A stretch of DNA of 64,000 bases from Sanguinoderma infundibulare (GCA_032821775.1 JAVLRN010000009.1:930001-994000), one strand, 5' to 3'. Shown: positions 45,379 through 60,655, numbered from the stretch's first letter. Made by a program: numbers and translations. Notes: generated from the letters alone by a model not told the origin.

Positions 45379-47000
45379 ATGGGTTGCGTCCAGTCTTCCG
45401 GCATCGATGATGAGGCCAAGGCCCGTGAGTACACATCATCCCCGCCCGTGTCTTCCCTCCACCTGCTCCCCCTCACCCCTCCTCCCCAGGTAATGATGAG
45501 ATTGAGAACCAGATCAAGCGGGACCGTATGATGGCCAAGAACGAGATTAAGATGTTGCTCCTGGGAGCTGGAGAGTCGGGCAAGGTCCGTTTCACTACCT
45601 TCCATCCGTCTCCCCTGTTCTCAACCATCGCACCCCAGTCGACCGTTCTCAAGCAGATGAAGCTCATCCACCACGGCGGATACAATGAGCAGGAGCGCGA
45701 CTCGTACAAGGAGATCATCTTCTCCAACACCATTCAGTCCATGCGGTACGTGCCCCTCTGTTTCACGCCGACGCCCTCCCCCTCCGTCGCTCAATCCCTG
45801 AACCTTCATCCAGCGCCATCCTTGAGGCGATGCCCCACCTGGACATCCAGCTCTCTCCTCAAAACGACGCTCGACGCTCCATCGTCCTCTCTCTGCCTGG
45901 CCAGATTGAGGGCGACCTGCTTCCTCGCGACGTTGCGGATGCCATCCGTGGTTTGTGGAAGGACCCTGGCGTGAAGGAGGCCGTCGCGCGTTCTCGCGAG
46001 TTCCAGCTCAACGACTCGGCCGTCTACTACTTCAACGCTATCGACCGCATGGCCGCCTCCAACTATCTGCCCACCGACCAGGACATTCTCCGCTCTCGTG
46101 TCAAGACGACTGGTATCACCGAGACCACCTTCAAGGTTGGCGAACTCACCTACAAACTTTTCGACGTCGGTGGCCAGCGCTCCGAGCGCAAGAAGTGGAT
46201 CCACTGCTTCGAGAACGTCACAGCCCTCGTTTTCCTCGTCTCCCTCAGTGAATACGATCAGATGCTGTACGAGGATGAGAGCGTGGTATGTTTCCATGTC
46301 CATCGTTGCCGTAACCGCCTTTCACTCTACCCTCGTATAGAACCGTATGCAAGAAGCTTTGACACTCTTCGATTCGATATGTAACTCAAGATGGTTTGTC
46401 AAGACGTCGATCGTAAGTGTCATCCATGCCATTCGATCAGTCTCGGCGTCTTTGGAGGGCCTGAACTGCCAACCCGCAATTACGTGACTGACCGCTTTGG
46501 CCCGTGTCGTACAGATACTGTTCCTCAACAAGATTGATCTGTTTGCTGAGAAATTGCCGCGGTCACCACTGGGCGACTACTTCCCCGACTACAATGGTGG
46601 TGATGACTATGACGCAGCATGCAACTACCTTCTCCATCGGTTCGTGTCGCTCAACCAGAGCGCAGCGACGAAGCAGATCTACGCCCACTACACTTGCGCA
46701 ACAGATACCCAGCAAATCAAGTGTAAGTGATCCCAGTTACCTGTTCGTCGTTACGAAATTCTGATCATACTGTTCTGATGATGTGTTTTCTGTTTGCGCC
46801 GGGCCATTCTACTGCCCCAACTTTGCATCGTCGCATTCCTGGCGTTGCTTACCGATGACCGGTGCTTTGGCGGTGCTTCCTTCTGTCATCGTTGACCCGT
46901 CGGCTTCGTCGGATCTTTGACTTCCTCACAAACAGTCGTCTTGAGCGCCATTCAGGATATCCTTCTGCAGCTGCACCTGCGGGAATGTGGTCTTCTTTAG
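45379..47000 (+). CDS. Heterotrimeric G-protein alpha subunit
   Basis: A 354-residue G-alpha from seven exons (45379-45424, 45490-45584, 45639-45745, 45814-46285, 46341-46412, 46515-46722, 46936-47000; total 1065 nt), near the usual length of about 353. All guanine-nucleotide motifs are present: P-loop GAGESGKST (residues 41-49), switch I RVKTTGI with the catalytic Arg, switch II DVGGQRSERKKWIHCFE with the catalytic Gln, FLNKIDLF (G4) and TCATDT (G5). MGCVQSS at the N-terminus gives Gly2 for myristoylation and Cys3 for palmitoylation. The C-terminus ECGLL has Cys at -4, the pertussis-toxin site of the Gi class. It probably couples to seven-transmembrane receptors; which pathway (pheromone or nutrient) cannot be told from sequence alone. 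Confidence 0.96.
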
Positions 47001-48366
47001 GTGGGCCGAGGTTGGATGTCTCGATGTGGGGTTGATTGCGTTGACATGCATGCTGCATCTTCTTCTCCCCTCTTCCTCCTAATTTTACATCCTCGCGTCT
47101 CCCCGTCGTCGTCCACCACGTTTCTGCATCTGCATCCCTGTCATGTGCCTCCCATCAGCTCGTCCCGTCCACGATCCTCATCATGATCACCTCTTTATCT
47201 CGCCCATGGGCCTCTTGGTCTGCGCTGGGCACCGCACTACAATATACTGTACATAGTTGGAAAATATCTTCCGCCCGATACGTCAGGATCCATAGCACAC
47301 CACGTCGCTCCTTCCATGCCTACATGCCGCCTTGATCTCGACACCCACCGTCCCCCTTCGTGATTTTCGCCGATCCGTGACGCTTACCTACCTCGGCTCG
47401 CACTTCATTTCTTCTGTTTCGCTTCGCCTCTGTGGTTGTGCTCATGCCTGGATGTGTCTGGATCGTACTTTTGATCATTGTAGTGACCTACGCACGTAGC
47501 TAGTTGCCTTTACCCCTTAGCTCTGTTTATCCCCTCCTCTTAAGGCTGTTTGTAGTTAGGTTGCTCTCTTACTTTCATTGCGTCTGCGGCTCCGGTTTCC
47601 TCTACCATACGTTCGCCGTACATCGCACACGGAGCCGCCAAGTGGCGCTTGAAATCTCCTGTTGGCAGGTGGGAGTCGCGGAACTGATCCGCGGAGTCTC
47701 ACGCGCGCGATCAACGTCAGTAGCCACTTGGCCATGGTCCCTCATGACACCCGTCGAAACACAGTCCCATAAGACGTGCCTAAGCACTTCCAGCCCAGTA
47801 AATTAAAGCCTAACGTTCGCTCCACCCAGAACCAGACACTTTCCGGCCCATTCTCTCGGAAACCTGTGGCTTCATCGTCGCGTTGCGATCAACGCTTCCA
47901 CGTTGCTCAGAAGGGAGAGAACGGCATATCTCCGGATACCCCGTGTAGAAAGTTCCTATATCGATGTCCCTATGTGGCCGCCTGAAGCAACAGGTACTGA
48001 TGGGCTGGTGCCAAATCGGCTTATGTCCGCGTCATCCGATCGCCAATATATGTTAATTGCAATGTCTCATCCAAGCGCTTCGGTTTCATGACCCCCTCGT
48101 GGCGCCTTACTCCTGAACCTGACGCTGCATTGATAACATCAATGTCGTACTATACTGCATAGTTCGAAAGTCGAAGGCATTCCACATGCGCCCGCGCAGC
48201 CCGTTCAACCGAAATACTTCCGCGCATCTGAATCTGTTTTTTCATCGACAGGTAAAAGCACGTAATAAAATAACATGGAGTAACACGGTCGGTCTACTTC
48301 AACATGGACTAACTTCTCCGTAGCGTAAGTAGCAAGAAAACGAAGACAGATACACTTTCTACCATA
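47001..48366. other. Convergent intergenic region (G-alpha and TRP1 3' flanks)
   Basis: 1.4 kb between two convergent genes. No gene, tRNA or repeat is recognised; reading frames are short and without motif. It should hold both polyadenylation regions. Confidence 0.5.
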
Positions 48367-51300
48367 TTACTTCCCTTTCACGGCCACAATGAACGCCTGA
48401 ACCCTCGCTGGATCCTTTCCAGATCCATCCTTCACCTCCACCCCACCGCTGACGTCTACTGCCCACGGCCGAACTCTCTCGATAGCCTCCGGTACACTAT
48501 CCGGTGTCAGCCCCCCGGCAAGGATGATCGGAAGCATTTCACCTCCGCCAACTTCACCCTTGTCCACCACGGCTTGAGCCAGCTCCAAGTCGACCCGTGT
48601 ACCTGTCCCGCCACTCAATCCGGTTGCGTCACCCTTCGCCACAGCGTCGAGCAGGACGAATTGATGCGCCCCTGGGTGGGTAATACCGGCGAGGCCGTGG
48701 CCCTCGTCATTGACGTGGAACACACGGATGGTCGGAACAGGAATATGCCGAGACCATTCGACGGGTTCCCTCCCGTGAAGCTGGACAATGTCGAGCTGTG
48801 CATCCTCCACGGTCTGTAGGATGAAATCGAGAGGCTGATTCTGGAAGACGCCAACCAGCAGCGGCTGTTTCGGCGAGTGTCTCGAGAGCGTTTCGAGGAG
48901 CCGACGCGCATGGAGATTGAACCACGGCTCGTTCCTGACCTCCTCGACCGAAGATACTCCCGCAACACCGGGGCGTTGCGACTGCGAGCGACGAGTCCGG
49001 ATAGCGGTGGAGATCTCCCGTGCGCGCTCAAGGGAAATGTGCCGTTTGCTACTCGGAACGAACATGAGACCGAGCATATCCGCACCACATTCTGCCGCAT
49101 GAACGGCTTCCTCGACGTTTCGGATACCACAGATCTTGACGAGAGGCGGGACCGCATCCGCGCCCTTCCCTGTTGTACCCTCCTCACCGGGCCAGTCCAG
49201 CAGTTCCCGGATGAACACCTTCGTGTTCTGTGCCCGCATGAGAGCCTCGCCGATGAGGACGGCGCTTACGCCCTGCTGAGCGTACGTCCTCACGTCCGCG
49301 ACGTCCTTGATGCCGCTAAGAGCACAAAGTACAACGTCGCGCTCGCGGACCATGTCGACGAGACGGCTGGTGGTTTGCATATCGACTTGGAAGTCATGCA
49401 GGTTCCGGTTGTTCACGCCGATGACTTTGGCGCCAAGCCCGAGGGCAGCCGCCATCTCCCGAGCGTTGTTAACCTCGACAAGTGGCTCCATCCCGAGCGA
49501 GCGGGAGTACTCGTAGAGTGCGTGAAGACGGGGGGTAGGGAGCATCGCAACGATGAGCAGGACACTGTCCGCGCCATGCAGACGAGCCTCCGCAATCTGA
49601 TACTCGTCGAAGATGAAGTCCTTGCGGAGGACGGCGGGGCGATGTGGGAGGGAATCGATCGCCTGGCGCGCGAGACGCATGTCGAGGAGTGTGCCCTTGA
49701 ACCACGTCGGCTCTGTCAGAACGGAGATGGCAGACGCCCCCGCGAGGGCGTAGGTCAGCGCCTGGTGCGCAACGTTCGTCGACATCGCGATGGGTCCCTT
49801 GGACGGGCTGGCGCGCTTGATCTCTGCCATGAGCGCTGGCTTCTTGGGAGCCGCCGTTAGACGGGTGAGGAAGGAAACGGGGGCGGGGGCGACATTGAGG
49901 TTTAGGAGGGTCTCGAGATCCTCTGGCGTCGTACCGGGGGTTTGCTTCGCAAGCTCGACGTCCTTAATCCTCTGAGCGTAAATCTTCTCGAGAATTGTGG
50001 AAACCTTGGATGTGGACCCGCCCGGGGTGGCGCTCCCGTTCGGCACTTTGTCCACAATGCCCTCCAACCCGAACGCAGGGAGGGCGTCGTCGGAGACTCG
50101 GAATTCGGGGTTGAGGTCCCATGTGCCTCCTCGGAGGGCTAGGAAATTCTTAAAGAGAGTATCACCGCCCTCGGAGAGGATACTCTCCGGGTGGTACTGA
50201 ACGGCTTCCAAGGTGTATTTACGGTGGCGAACTCCCATGATAACGCCGCTGTCTGAGGTTATCGCGGTGATTGCGAGGTCCGGTGGCAGGGTACTTGTGC
50301 TTGCACTAAGCGAATGGTAGCGCGTGGACTTGATACCTTGGGGGATGTCGCGGAAGCAGCCTCTACCGTCGTGGCGAATAGCACTGACTTTCCCATGCAT
50401 AATTTCTCCTGCGTAACTGTGAATGTCATAGATCAGCGCTCCATGAATGATCATTGAACGCGTCCCGCGGTCATCAATGAAGGTCAGAGAATAGGTGAGA
50501 ATCAGGCAACACATGCTCTTGCACACTAAGTGGTGCAGCATCGAGTCTTCGCACCCCAGCCCTGCGGCGTTCACCGCGAGTCGCCTGACGATGGTGCTGG
50601 CCGTCTGTCGGTGAACAGCATCGCGCTGAAAGAGCGCGTGCTCGAGCATGGAGACGACCGAGTCGGCGTAGGACGCCGCCTAGGGCGAACACTCTACCGC
50701 CGATGGATACTTGCATACCATATACGAAGGCTATTACTCGCATTGCGAACTCCGAGGGACAACAGGAAGGACGCCGACAGCCGTCGTCCCTTGCATAACG
50801 CACTGGGCAAGCGAGTAGGCTCCGAGACCATAGACGCGAAGCCACAGCAAAGAAGCGACCAGGCAAGGTTCGGGCTATCTAACGCCTTCCAGCCTTTTCT
50901 TCTGTAGGTTTTGTATATCGTTTAGGGTAGCGTGACAGCTTCATGGACAAGATGGAGGGATGAGCAACTAGACAGGCGGCACACGGCAGAGAAGGCGAGG
51001 ACGATCACGTCCCCCGCACACTGTCCAGAAGCACCCCATGGACACGGAACGGAAGCAGGACGACAGCCATCGTCTTCCTTCCTTCTCCGCATCGTCTCGC
51101 AGCGCAGATCGCGCCGAGGCGTTTCCTGCTCAATGCCCCACGATGCTGTCCCTCGCACGCGACGCGGTCCCGGACAACAAGCAATCGTGCTTGGGCCCGA
51201 GGAAACCGACGTCGAGTGCGCACGGAAACGCATTGGAAGATGGCGATCTAAGCATCGCGCACGCGTAAAGCGCGGGCGATGATTCTGCCCTCGCCTACTT

Positions 51301-51713
51301 TCTGACACAAGGAATAAAAACCTCTCTGTCATCGCCCTAGCCTTTCTCCTCGCGCATCCGCTCTGGTCCCGAGAAACGGAAGGTACTCACCCAATGCTGC
51401 CTCCAAAGACGTCAACCAGACACTGGAGCCCCATGCACACGCCCAAAATGGGCACCTTTCCGGTAAAGTACTTGATCGCCTCGCGCGAGATGCCAGAGTC
51501 GGTCGTCGGGTGCCCGGGCCCGGGAGAGATGATGAGTGAATTGAGTTTGAGGAGGGAGAACGCCGCGGGGGGAATCGCGTCGTTGCGGATCACCGTCACG
51601 TCCGCCCCGAGGAGGGTGAGGGACTGGTAGATGTTCCAGGTGAAGGAGTCGAAATTGTCGATAAGCAGCACGTCCAGGGGGCGCGTGAGCTCGATGGGTA
51701 GGGTGAGAGACAT
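48367..51713 (-). CDS. TRP1: Trifunctional tryptophan enzyme: glutamine amidotransferase / IGP synthase / PRA isomerase
   Basis: A 790-residue cytosolic enzyme of tryptophan synthesis, called TRP1 in basidiomycetes and trpC in ascomycetes. Exon 1 is 51713-51391, exon 2 50416-48367 (2373 nt in all). Domains in order: class I glutamine amidotransferase of anthranilate synthase ([15 protein letters not shown]; nucleophile Cys93 in [11 protein letters not shown] triad in YHPESILS), indole-3-glycerol-phosphate synthase ([26 protein letters not shown]) and phosphoribosylanthranilate isomerase ([20 protein letters not shown]). The amidotransferase supplies ammonia to anthranilate synthase component I, encoded elsewhere. 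Odd: the single intron, between GGSIG and YAGEIMHGK, is 974 nt, far longer than its neighbours' introns. The frame upstream of exon 2 is open by chance as far as 50649. Confidence 0.95.
50417..51390 (-). other. 974-nt intron of TRP1
   Basis: The donor is GG|GTGAGT at 51390 and the acceptor CACAG|TTACGC at 50417. Joining them restores [16 protein letters not shown], the expected continuous amidotransferase sequence. The intron is GC-rich and CpG-rich and has open frames on both strands (50530-50907 and 50932-51282 plus; 51332-50922 minus) without a recognisable family. Confidence 0.8.
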
Positions 51714-52142
51714 GGTGCCGCTTCACTGATGCCTGTCGCGGAAGGGTAAAGATGAAGTGGGATTGACGGACTGGGAGCTATTTACTGGTCTGAGCGAAGG
51801 CGCGAATCTTCTCTTCTGTTCGGATTGACGCTGTGGGGCGCGACCTCCGAGACGGAGAGGGGACGCAAAGACAGACCGAGGACAGGTCCGAGTCGGAAGT
51901 AAGGCCTGGGACGATGGAAAGATGTCGGGAGTGGTCCTGGACAATGTCGGGCGAGTCAGTCGAGATCCCGCCGGCCCTCGCTAAGCTTGCGGTAAACATT
52001 CATCTGCTGTGACCACGTGATCCCATCTACAAACAACTGATATACGACGCTTGTGTACCATAATCATTCGGACGGACGTATACATGATCCTACAGTATTG
52101 AGGACAGGAGCGCACACATCCACCCACCGGAGCGCTCACCTC
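51714..52142. other. Intergenic region upstream of TRP1
   Basis: 429 bases with no gene. It holds the TRP1 promoter; the coding strand just upstream of the ATG has no clear TATA box. Confidence 0.5.
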
Positions 52143-53494
52143 TCACCGGGCAGCAAAGTAGAGACCCTCCACGGCCACGTTTGCCTGCCAAATACCCATT
52201 CGCCTAGCCAACCGCAGCACGGCAGGCAGCGGAATGACGGTGACCGCTGCGACCGGGAAAAGGACCATGAATAGCAGAAACATAGGCACAGTAATGCCCG
52301 GCTTGATCACAAGGAAGTAGAAGAGCGCCTGGTAACTCGTCGGATCGGTGAACATGGCGTACGAGTTCCGGTAGAACGACGACTCTTGTACGATGGCGCT
52401 AGCAGGGACGCCGGCCTCGATCTGCGCCGGGGTGGGCGCGCGCATACGCGTGAAGATCGGAAGCGGTGGATGTGGAAGTGGATATGAAAGGGGACCATGG
52501 TAGGTTGCTTGGAGCGCCAGCTCGCCCCGCGCGAGGAGACGTGCACCGAAAAGGTCAATGAAGCAGAAGATCGCGCCAAGAGGTAGCGCCATCAGAGTGC
52601 ATGTTCCGACCTGTGAACACAGCAGGATGGGCGCGGTGTTAGCATCATGTCTGCTGCGTGGAACTGCGCGAGGACAGATGGAAACTGGAAGCAAACACGC
52701 ACCAGTGTAAACACAAAGATGAACAACCAGGCGGCGAGCGCGTACGGGAAATTGAGGACCACCAAGTGTAAAACGGCGAGATAGTACGCCTTGTTTTGGA
52801 GTGGCCGAAAGTATCTCCTGCACCTCTGTACGTGTGAAGGCTGCTGGTGCTGAGCCCGGTGTACTTGACGGTGCGCATATCCTGAAAGCTCGGCGGCAAA
52901 CGCCCGCTGTTGCCGGTCGTACTCTCGCGCAAGGGAGGTTTCGAACTCGGGCTCCAACTCGTCGTGTTCTCTGTCCTCTCCAGACCCCTCGCGGCATCCC
53001 GGGTCAAGGTCCGAGTCACGTTCGGGGTGGAACGCAGAGAACACGGTTTGGGCGAATGATGGTGCTAGAGACGTGCTCGACCTGAGGGTGCTCGTCAAGG
53101 ATAAGGTACGTCGCCTGCGTACGGCGCCGGGGGGTAACGCGGGGGCAGAGCGCGGCGAGGAGCTAGTAATTGGGTCCCGCGTGGGGCTCAACAAGGGCGT
53201 CGTCTCTGTTGCGTCCGGGTCGTCTGAGCCATCGGGGCAGTGAAGGCGAAGGTTTAGTTGCCCAGCAGGCTGGCTATGATGAATGGGGTTGGCGTCGGAC
53301 TCGTCCTCGGGCGGATGAGGGTGCGGCAGTTCGGTGCCATCGAGAAGTGCACGTCTCCTCCTGTTCTGTCGCGGGCGGCGGGTAGAGGGATACGGAGGCG
53401 GTGGATCTTCTGGAGGAGTTGTTGAGAGAACAAGGGCGGGCGCAGAGGGGTCGTGAAGGAGTAAAGGGCTCGAGGAAGGGTCCGTGTTGGCCAT
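52143..53494 (-). CDS. Multi-pass membrane protein of unknown function
   Basis: A 419-residue protein from two exons (53494-52703 and 52610-52143). The first about 225 residues are disordered, rich in Pro, Ser and Arg, with an acidic/Gln stretch. The second half has four or so membrane segments: YLAVLHLVVLNFPYALAAWL, then FIFVFTL joined across the intron to VGTCTLMALPLGAIFCFIDL, later YFLVIKPGITVPMFLLFMVL, FPVAAVTVIPLPAVLRL. The arrangement (paired N-terminal segments, loop, paired C-terminal segments) recalls the putative-sensor membrane domain, but I am not sure of that link. Start: ATG 53494 (MANTDPSSSPLLL); an upstream in-frame ATG cannot be excluded. No function can be assigned. Confidence 0.8.
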
Positions 53495-55440
53495 GGCGAG
53501 TGGGTGGAGAGACGAGTGCGAGCGGCGAGTGGGACAAGCGATGGTTTGGTGCCAGGCCTCATTTCCATGATCCATCCCGGCGCTCAACTTGCCTAGTTTG
53601 GCCCGATGGCCTCCAAGCTTCGAGTTCACCCTCGCCTTCGCTCGCCGCTTGTACGTATGCGTTTCCCAGCTCATCGCGCGGGTACTCGATGCATAGTCCT
53701 GACCAAGTTGCATATTTACAGGACTCAAGTCCCGATCGGGCCCGGGCCCGGCCTACGCACCAAAGCAACTGAAAGATATCTATTGCCCGCGGAATGTGAC
53801 CAACGACGACTTTCGCGTCATCATTCGAATAGAATGGAAGAGTCCGTAGTGTGTGAATATATACTGGTCACTTGTGTGGTAGGGAGCACTAGGAACGGCT
53901 CCTTTGCTAACTAATAGCTTGTCGTAGCCCGGGGATCGGGTTTGTTCTCTGAACGCGAAAGACACTGTATGAGGTAAAAGGGGAATTTGTATCGATCGAT
54001 TGCCAGAGACGACGTTGAGGGTGCCAAAAATGCAGTGTCGGCCGAGGGTTCGTCGCGTGCCTTGACGGGGGGCGGGGAGAAGACTGGGAAAAGATAGACT
54101 GGAGAGGAAATGACCTGGATTTGTTGGATGTCAAGCCATATACGCGATCAAGCATCTGAGCGACGTCAGACGGGACCGGGGGTTCTGGTGGAAGTCAGGA
54201 CGAATCTAGTTGTCGTTGCCGTGGCTTCCCTGGGCGATTCACGACATGTAGATTGTTCAGTTTACAAGGATGTCAATGAAGAAACTGCAATGGAGGCGGG
54301 TGGGCTCCGTGGGGGCGAACAGATACGAGTTAGGATGGAGGGACGAAAGCAGGAAGGAACCACGCCGGACAGGTGCTGTTCGGAGACGATGTAATTTGGC
54401 GCTGATCCTCTGGTGGATTCATGCTATCCGGGCGACTGCATGGCGTTACTAAATAACAGGCTTACACGTAAAAAGGGCAGGGATACGTCACGGCAGATGG
54501 AGCGACAAGTGAGATTGACGAGGGTGGGCGGGGCGCGTGCTGAAGGACGGGTAACTGAATCAGACGAAAGCGCTAGATGCGGGGGTGGACAGGTGTACAG
54601 ATTAATCTGGAAACTGAAATAGGATGGACGAGATGTGGCGAGGAAGAGAGGATATGGTAAGGTCAGGCGGCAAAAGAGAAGGGAAGTCGGGCGAGCGGTG
54701 AAGACGAGCACCACGAGGGATGGCGGAGGGCGAGGGAGAGATCGAGGGTAGACAGAAGACTCGTTTGGCGAAGGGAGAGCTATCCTGAGCTATCTCCGAG
54801 CTATCTTGTCAAGTCAAGGGCCGCTGTGGGCGCGATGACCTCGACGAGGGATGGTCAAGGGCGAGGGAGGGATCGAGTGCGGACGGCAAGACTGCGTTTG
54901 GCGAAGGAAAAGCTATCCTGAGCTGTCTTGTCAAGCCCAGGGCTGCTGTGGTCCCCACGGATCGAAGCCGGCCTGATGGGATCTGGAGTGTGACGGGGAC
55001 GTGACAGCGACTGGCAGGATCCTTGAATCCTGCAGTCCCACCAGAGTCCCACTCCTCGCCCGGCGATCCTCCGGCCTGTGGCAACCTCAATATTCGTGCA
55101 CATACTCGTACTAGCCTCCCATCGTATGCACAACCGCTCGCCGGATGACGATGGCGGTTCCCCGCTTGCCCTGTCCCTTGCACTGGCAGGATCGGGCTGC
55201 TTTCGTAGTTCATCGGCCTTCTAACGCTCTTGTTGGCCTCGGCATCGGGTCCGTTCAAGGACGGTCGAAGGTTCTGTGCACCACGTCTGTTCTCGATTTT
55301 CTCCCCGTTCTCGTTAGTGTGCGAGCACGTCGGCCCTCTTTGCCTCTCAATATCGGATTCTCGTAACCTCTGATGTCACTTGCTCTTCCCCCGAATCAAT
55401 CGCACGCTTCGCTTTCTCGGTCGTCACTAATCCCCCTCCC
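53495..55440. other. Divergent intergenic region before the halogenase gene
   Basis: About 1.95 kb without a recognisable gene. It contains an imperfect tandem duplication of about 105-115 bases (54715-54830 and 54846-54952). Reading frames of up to 149 codons (55258-54809 minus) cross that duplication and have no family signature. Confidence 0.5.
54715..54952. repeat. Imperfect tandem duplication
   Basis: Two units share gagggatgg, gggcgaggga(g)ggatcgag, the cgtttggcgaagg block, agctatcctgagct and tcttgtcaag, ending in ggctgctgtgg or ggccgctgtgg. The first unit has an extra atctccgagct inside. No coding role is apparent. Confidence 0.7.
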
Positions 55441-55448
55441 CTCTCCCG

Positions 55449-55455
55449 TATAAAT
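55449..55455 (+). promoter_or_regulatory. TATA box of the halogenase gene
   Basis: TATAAAT is followed by a CT-rich leader of about 200 bases before the ATG at 55657. Position and context fit a core promoter. Confidence 0.5.
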
Positions 55456-55514
55456 CTCCCTGCCCAGACGGCTACCGACACTGCCCACCTCCCCACTCCC
55501 ACTTCTCGCTCTAA

Positions 55515-58218
<2,704 letters not shown>

Positions 58219-59757
58219 GACGAAGTATGTTTAGTGCAGAGTTTCCGATGTGGTACCGTCATCTCACTGTCGGACGTTTGTGTATACTAGTGCTTACTTC
58301 AATGGGGACTTTTGCCTTGTTCGTGTCTATTTACTCTGGGTTGTACGCCTGCGGCCTCACGTCTGTGCAATTGTTGCGATAGTATTCAACTAGCGAATGT
58401 CACGTCTAGGTCCGTACAATAATCTCAACTGATAGTAATCTAAGAATGCTCTAGGTATGATTAAGCCGGACGATGGCGCGGGAGGCATGTATGGATGCGC
58501 ATGCGCTGAACGGTCGGTCCCACTTCAGCCGCGAGTGGGATGTCCGCTACACATACTTCGTTCCTATTACTTAACCGCCTTTCTGCAAATCGTGAGACGA
58601 GCATTGTCAGCGGGGCATCATTTATCTAGCAGAATGTAAGTTCGGCATCTCGTCAAATAGAGCAGATTGTGAAATGGGAGTCCCAGGTCACGCTTGGGTG
58701 TCGTCCCCGCGGTATCAGCACAGATAAGATAAGATATATAGCAAACGTTTCGGCGGTTAATTGAGCGTCGTCGTCTGCAGTACCTTTCCACTCCTTCTTC
58801 CTCATGTTTGCAGCGACTGTGCTGTGACGCAGAAGATTCCGCTTCCTTGCTAGTGGAACTCCGGGACGCCGAAAACCACCCGTGTTACTTCATACAGCGG
58901 TAAGACTTGAGATCTAGAATACGTGCTTCACGTCACTGCCAGAGCTTACGATCCTCCTTGCGGCTTCAACAGCCTAAAACGCGGTAAGAATTTTGAAAAG
59001 TAAGAAAAGGATATCAGGACGAAATTCGTCGGAAGATCTCAGAGTTGGTACCAAGCCGGTGCGAAAGTCTCGTTGTAGGTTGACTTGTGGAGTTAACTTC
59101 AGTTGAAATTCGCCAGCCGGTGTTTGACGGACAGGAACCAACTGTCTCAGACGTTTCGTTTATGTCGAGCCATCGCTATGTGCCCTTTGTCAATACTCAA
59201 TATCCCTCCCGGTTTCATCGTATACTGTCGCTTTGCGACCGAAGAAGTGCGTTCACAATACCACTGGAAGTATGACCCAACGGAACACATTGAGTATCTC
59301 TTCCGGCGGACTCACAAGCGTACAACCTGGGACTAAGGTGAGTCTCTACGTTCACGGCGCCTAGTCTGCTTCTCACGAAATTCCCCATTCCTCTGTAGTT
59401 CCTCTCACCGGCACTGGTCTGGACAGTTGGCGGTGCGATAGATTGCCTTCATTGGGTCTTCCCCCTGCATCTGTTATGGCGGCCGCGAATGGTACTCCGG
59501 TTCTATGCCCCTACATCTCACGGCGGCACGCCCACACGCCGTTACTCCGGTCACTGGTGTCAATCACCTGTAGCGAATGGCAGTCCGGCATAGAAGGGGC
59601 CGACGTGCCTCTACAGCATGTAGAGCCATTCGCTAGCCCGCTGTGGGAGACCTCCCCCGCTCCGTACCCTCGGATGTTACCAATCCTATGGCGGTGTTGC
59701 GTAACTCTCACTGACGTGTGTCGCACAATACTCGGAGCTCTCTCGGTTCTGACGCCC
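58219..59757. other. Intergenic region between halogenase and DUF6593 gene
   Basis: No recognised gene. A TATA-like agatatatagc lies at about 58732. A frame at about 59103-59336 ends ATEEVRSQYHWKYDP and has no ATG in good position; it cannot be supported as a gene. Confidence 0.45.
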
Positions 59758-59763
59758 TATATA
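59758..59763 (+). promoter_or_regulatory. TATA box of the DUF6593 gene
   Basis: TATATA lies about 138 bases upstream of the ATG, followed by a C-rich leader (cacccactggacacccacc). This is a typical fungal arrangement. Confidence 0.5.
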
Positions 59764-59895
59764 CTTAGGCACCCACTGGACACCCACCTCCACACCGTCG
59801 CTCCTCAGGCTCCTCCTGGCAGGCTCGCTCTGCGCCACTCGCGTACCTCCTTCGTCGAACAACACCTTTTCCATCTTCAGCGCTACCTCGCCATC

Positions 59896-60655
59896 ATGCC
59901 GCCTCCTGCAGCGAAGCCTAAGCCACCACAGAAGCTCGAGTTCACGATGAACAGTTTGCGGAACACGACTTTGTCCACAGGCGACGACTCGATACACTTC
60001 GAGATCGTGACCCGCTTCTGGCACACGAACCTGACCAAGATCAACAAGTTCGACATGGAGACGCGCGAGCTCGTCACCGTTGCCGAGATCGAAGGCCTCC
60101 AGTCTGGAGCACCCCGTGTCCGTTTCGGTGGCGATAAGGGTCAATGGGTGCCCGCGACGGAGTTTCTCAATTACAACCCTGATCGAGTGTGAGTAGTCAA
60201 TTGCTCTTGGCTAAAGCTGGTTGCGTCGATGCTCATGGTCAACGCAACTGACGTCATCAGTAGTGGCGGGACTTTTCAGGCTGACAGCGGTGTCGAGTAT
60301 CGATGGAAGACCCACCGCGGACGCTTCCAGGTACACTAATGATCATCGTCGAGCCGACGTTTATTCTTACAATGTGCAATCGTAGATGGTGAAGTCAGAC
60401 GATCCTGAGAAGAAGCCCATTGCCGAATTTCACCCGCACAAACGGCATTTCTTCGTCTTCAGGATGTCTAAGCATGCTTTTTTCGATGTGCAGCCAGTCC
60501 CGGAAGTAATCGAAGCGATAGACAAGTTCATTGGTATGTACCCTCGCTTGTGTGAAGTCGAGTCCCATTCATATCGCTTCTCCACAGTGAGCTACCTTTT
60601 GGTTGAGAGGCGGCGGAGGGACTCTCGCATTCGTGTCAGGCTCGAGCGTAACTAA
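59896..60655 (+). CDS. DUF6593 domain protein
   Basis: A 192-residue protein from four exons (59896-60188, 60261-60330, 60386-60533, 60588-60655). It fits the DUF6593 family (PF20236), a basidiomycete-expanded small beta-rich domain: FTMNSLRNTTLSTGDDSIHF near the N-terminus, then ELVTVAEIEGLQ, VSGGTFQADSGVEYRWKTHR, AEFHPHKRHFFVFRM, and SYLLVERRRRD at the end. No signal peptide or membrane segment; the family's function is unknown. The start ATG is preceded by a good TATA box; an upstream in-frame extension (from 59443) lacks support because it precedes that TATA box. Confidence 0.85.

Noticed and set aside
48877..49860. 327-codon plus-strand ORF
   Set aside because: It is the antisense of the TRP1 coding exon, with a Glu/Arg-rich composition from the opposite codon pattern and no domain.
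59443..59895. N-terminal extension of the DUF6593 ORF by 151 codons
   Set aside because: It lies mostly upstream of the TATA box at 59758, and the family domain starts just after the ATG at 59896.
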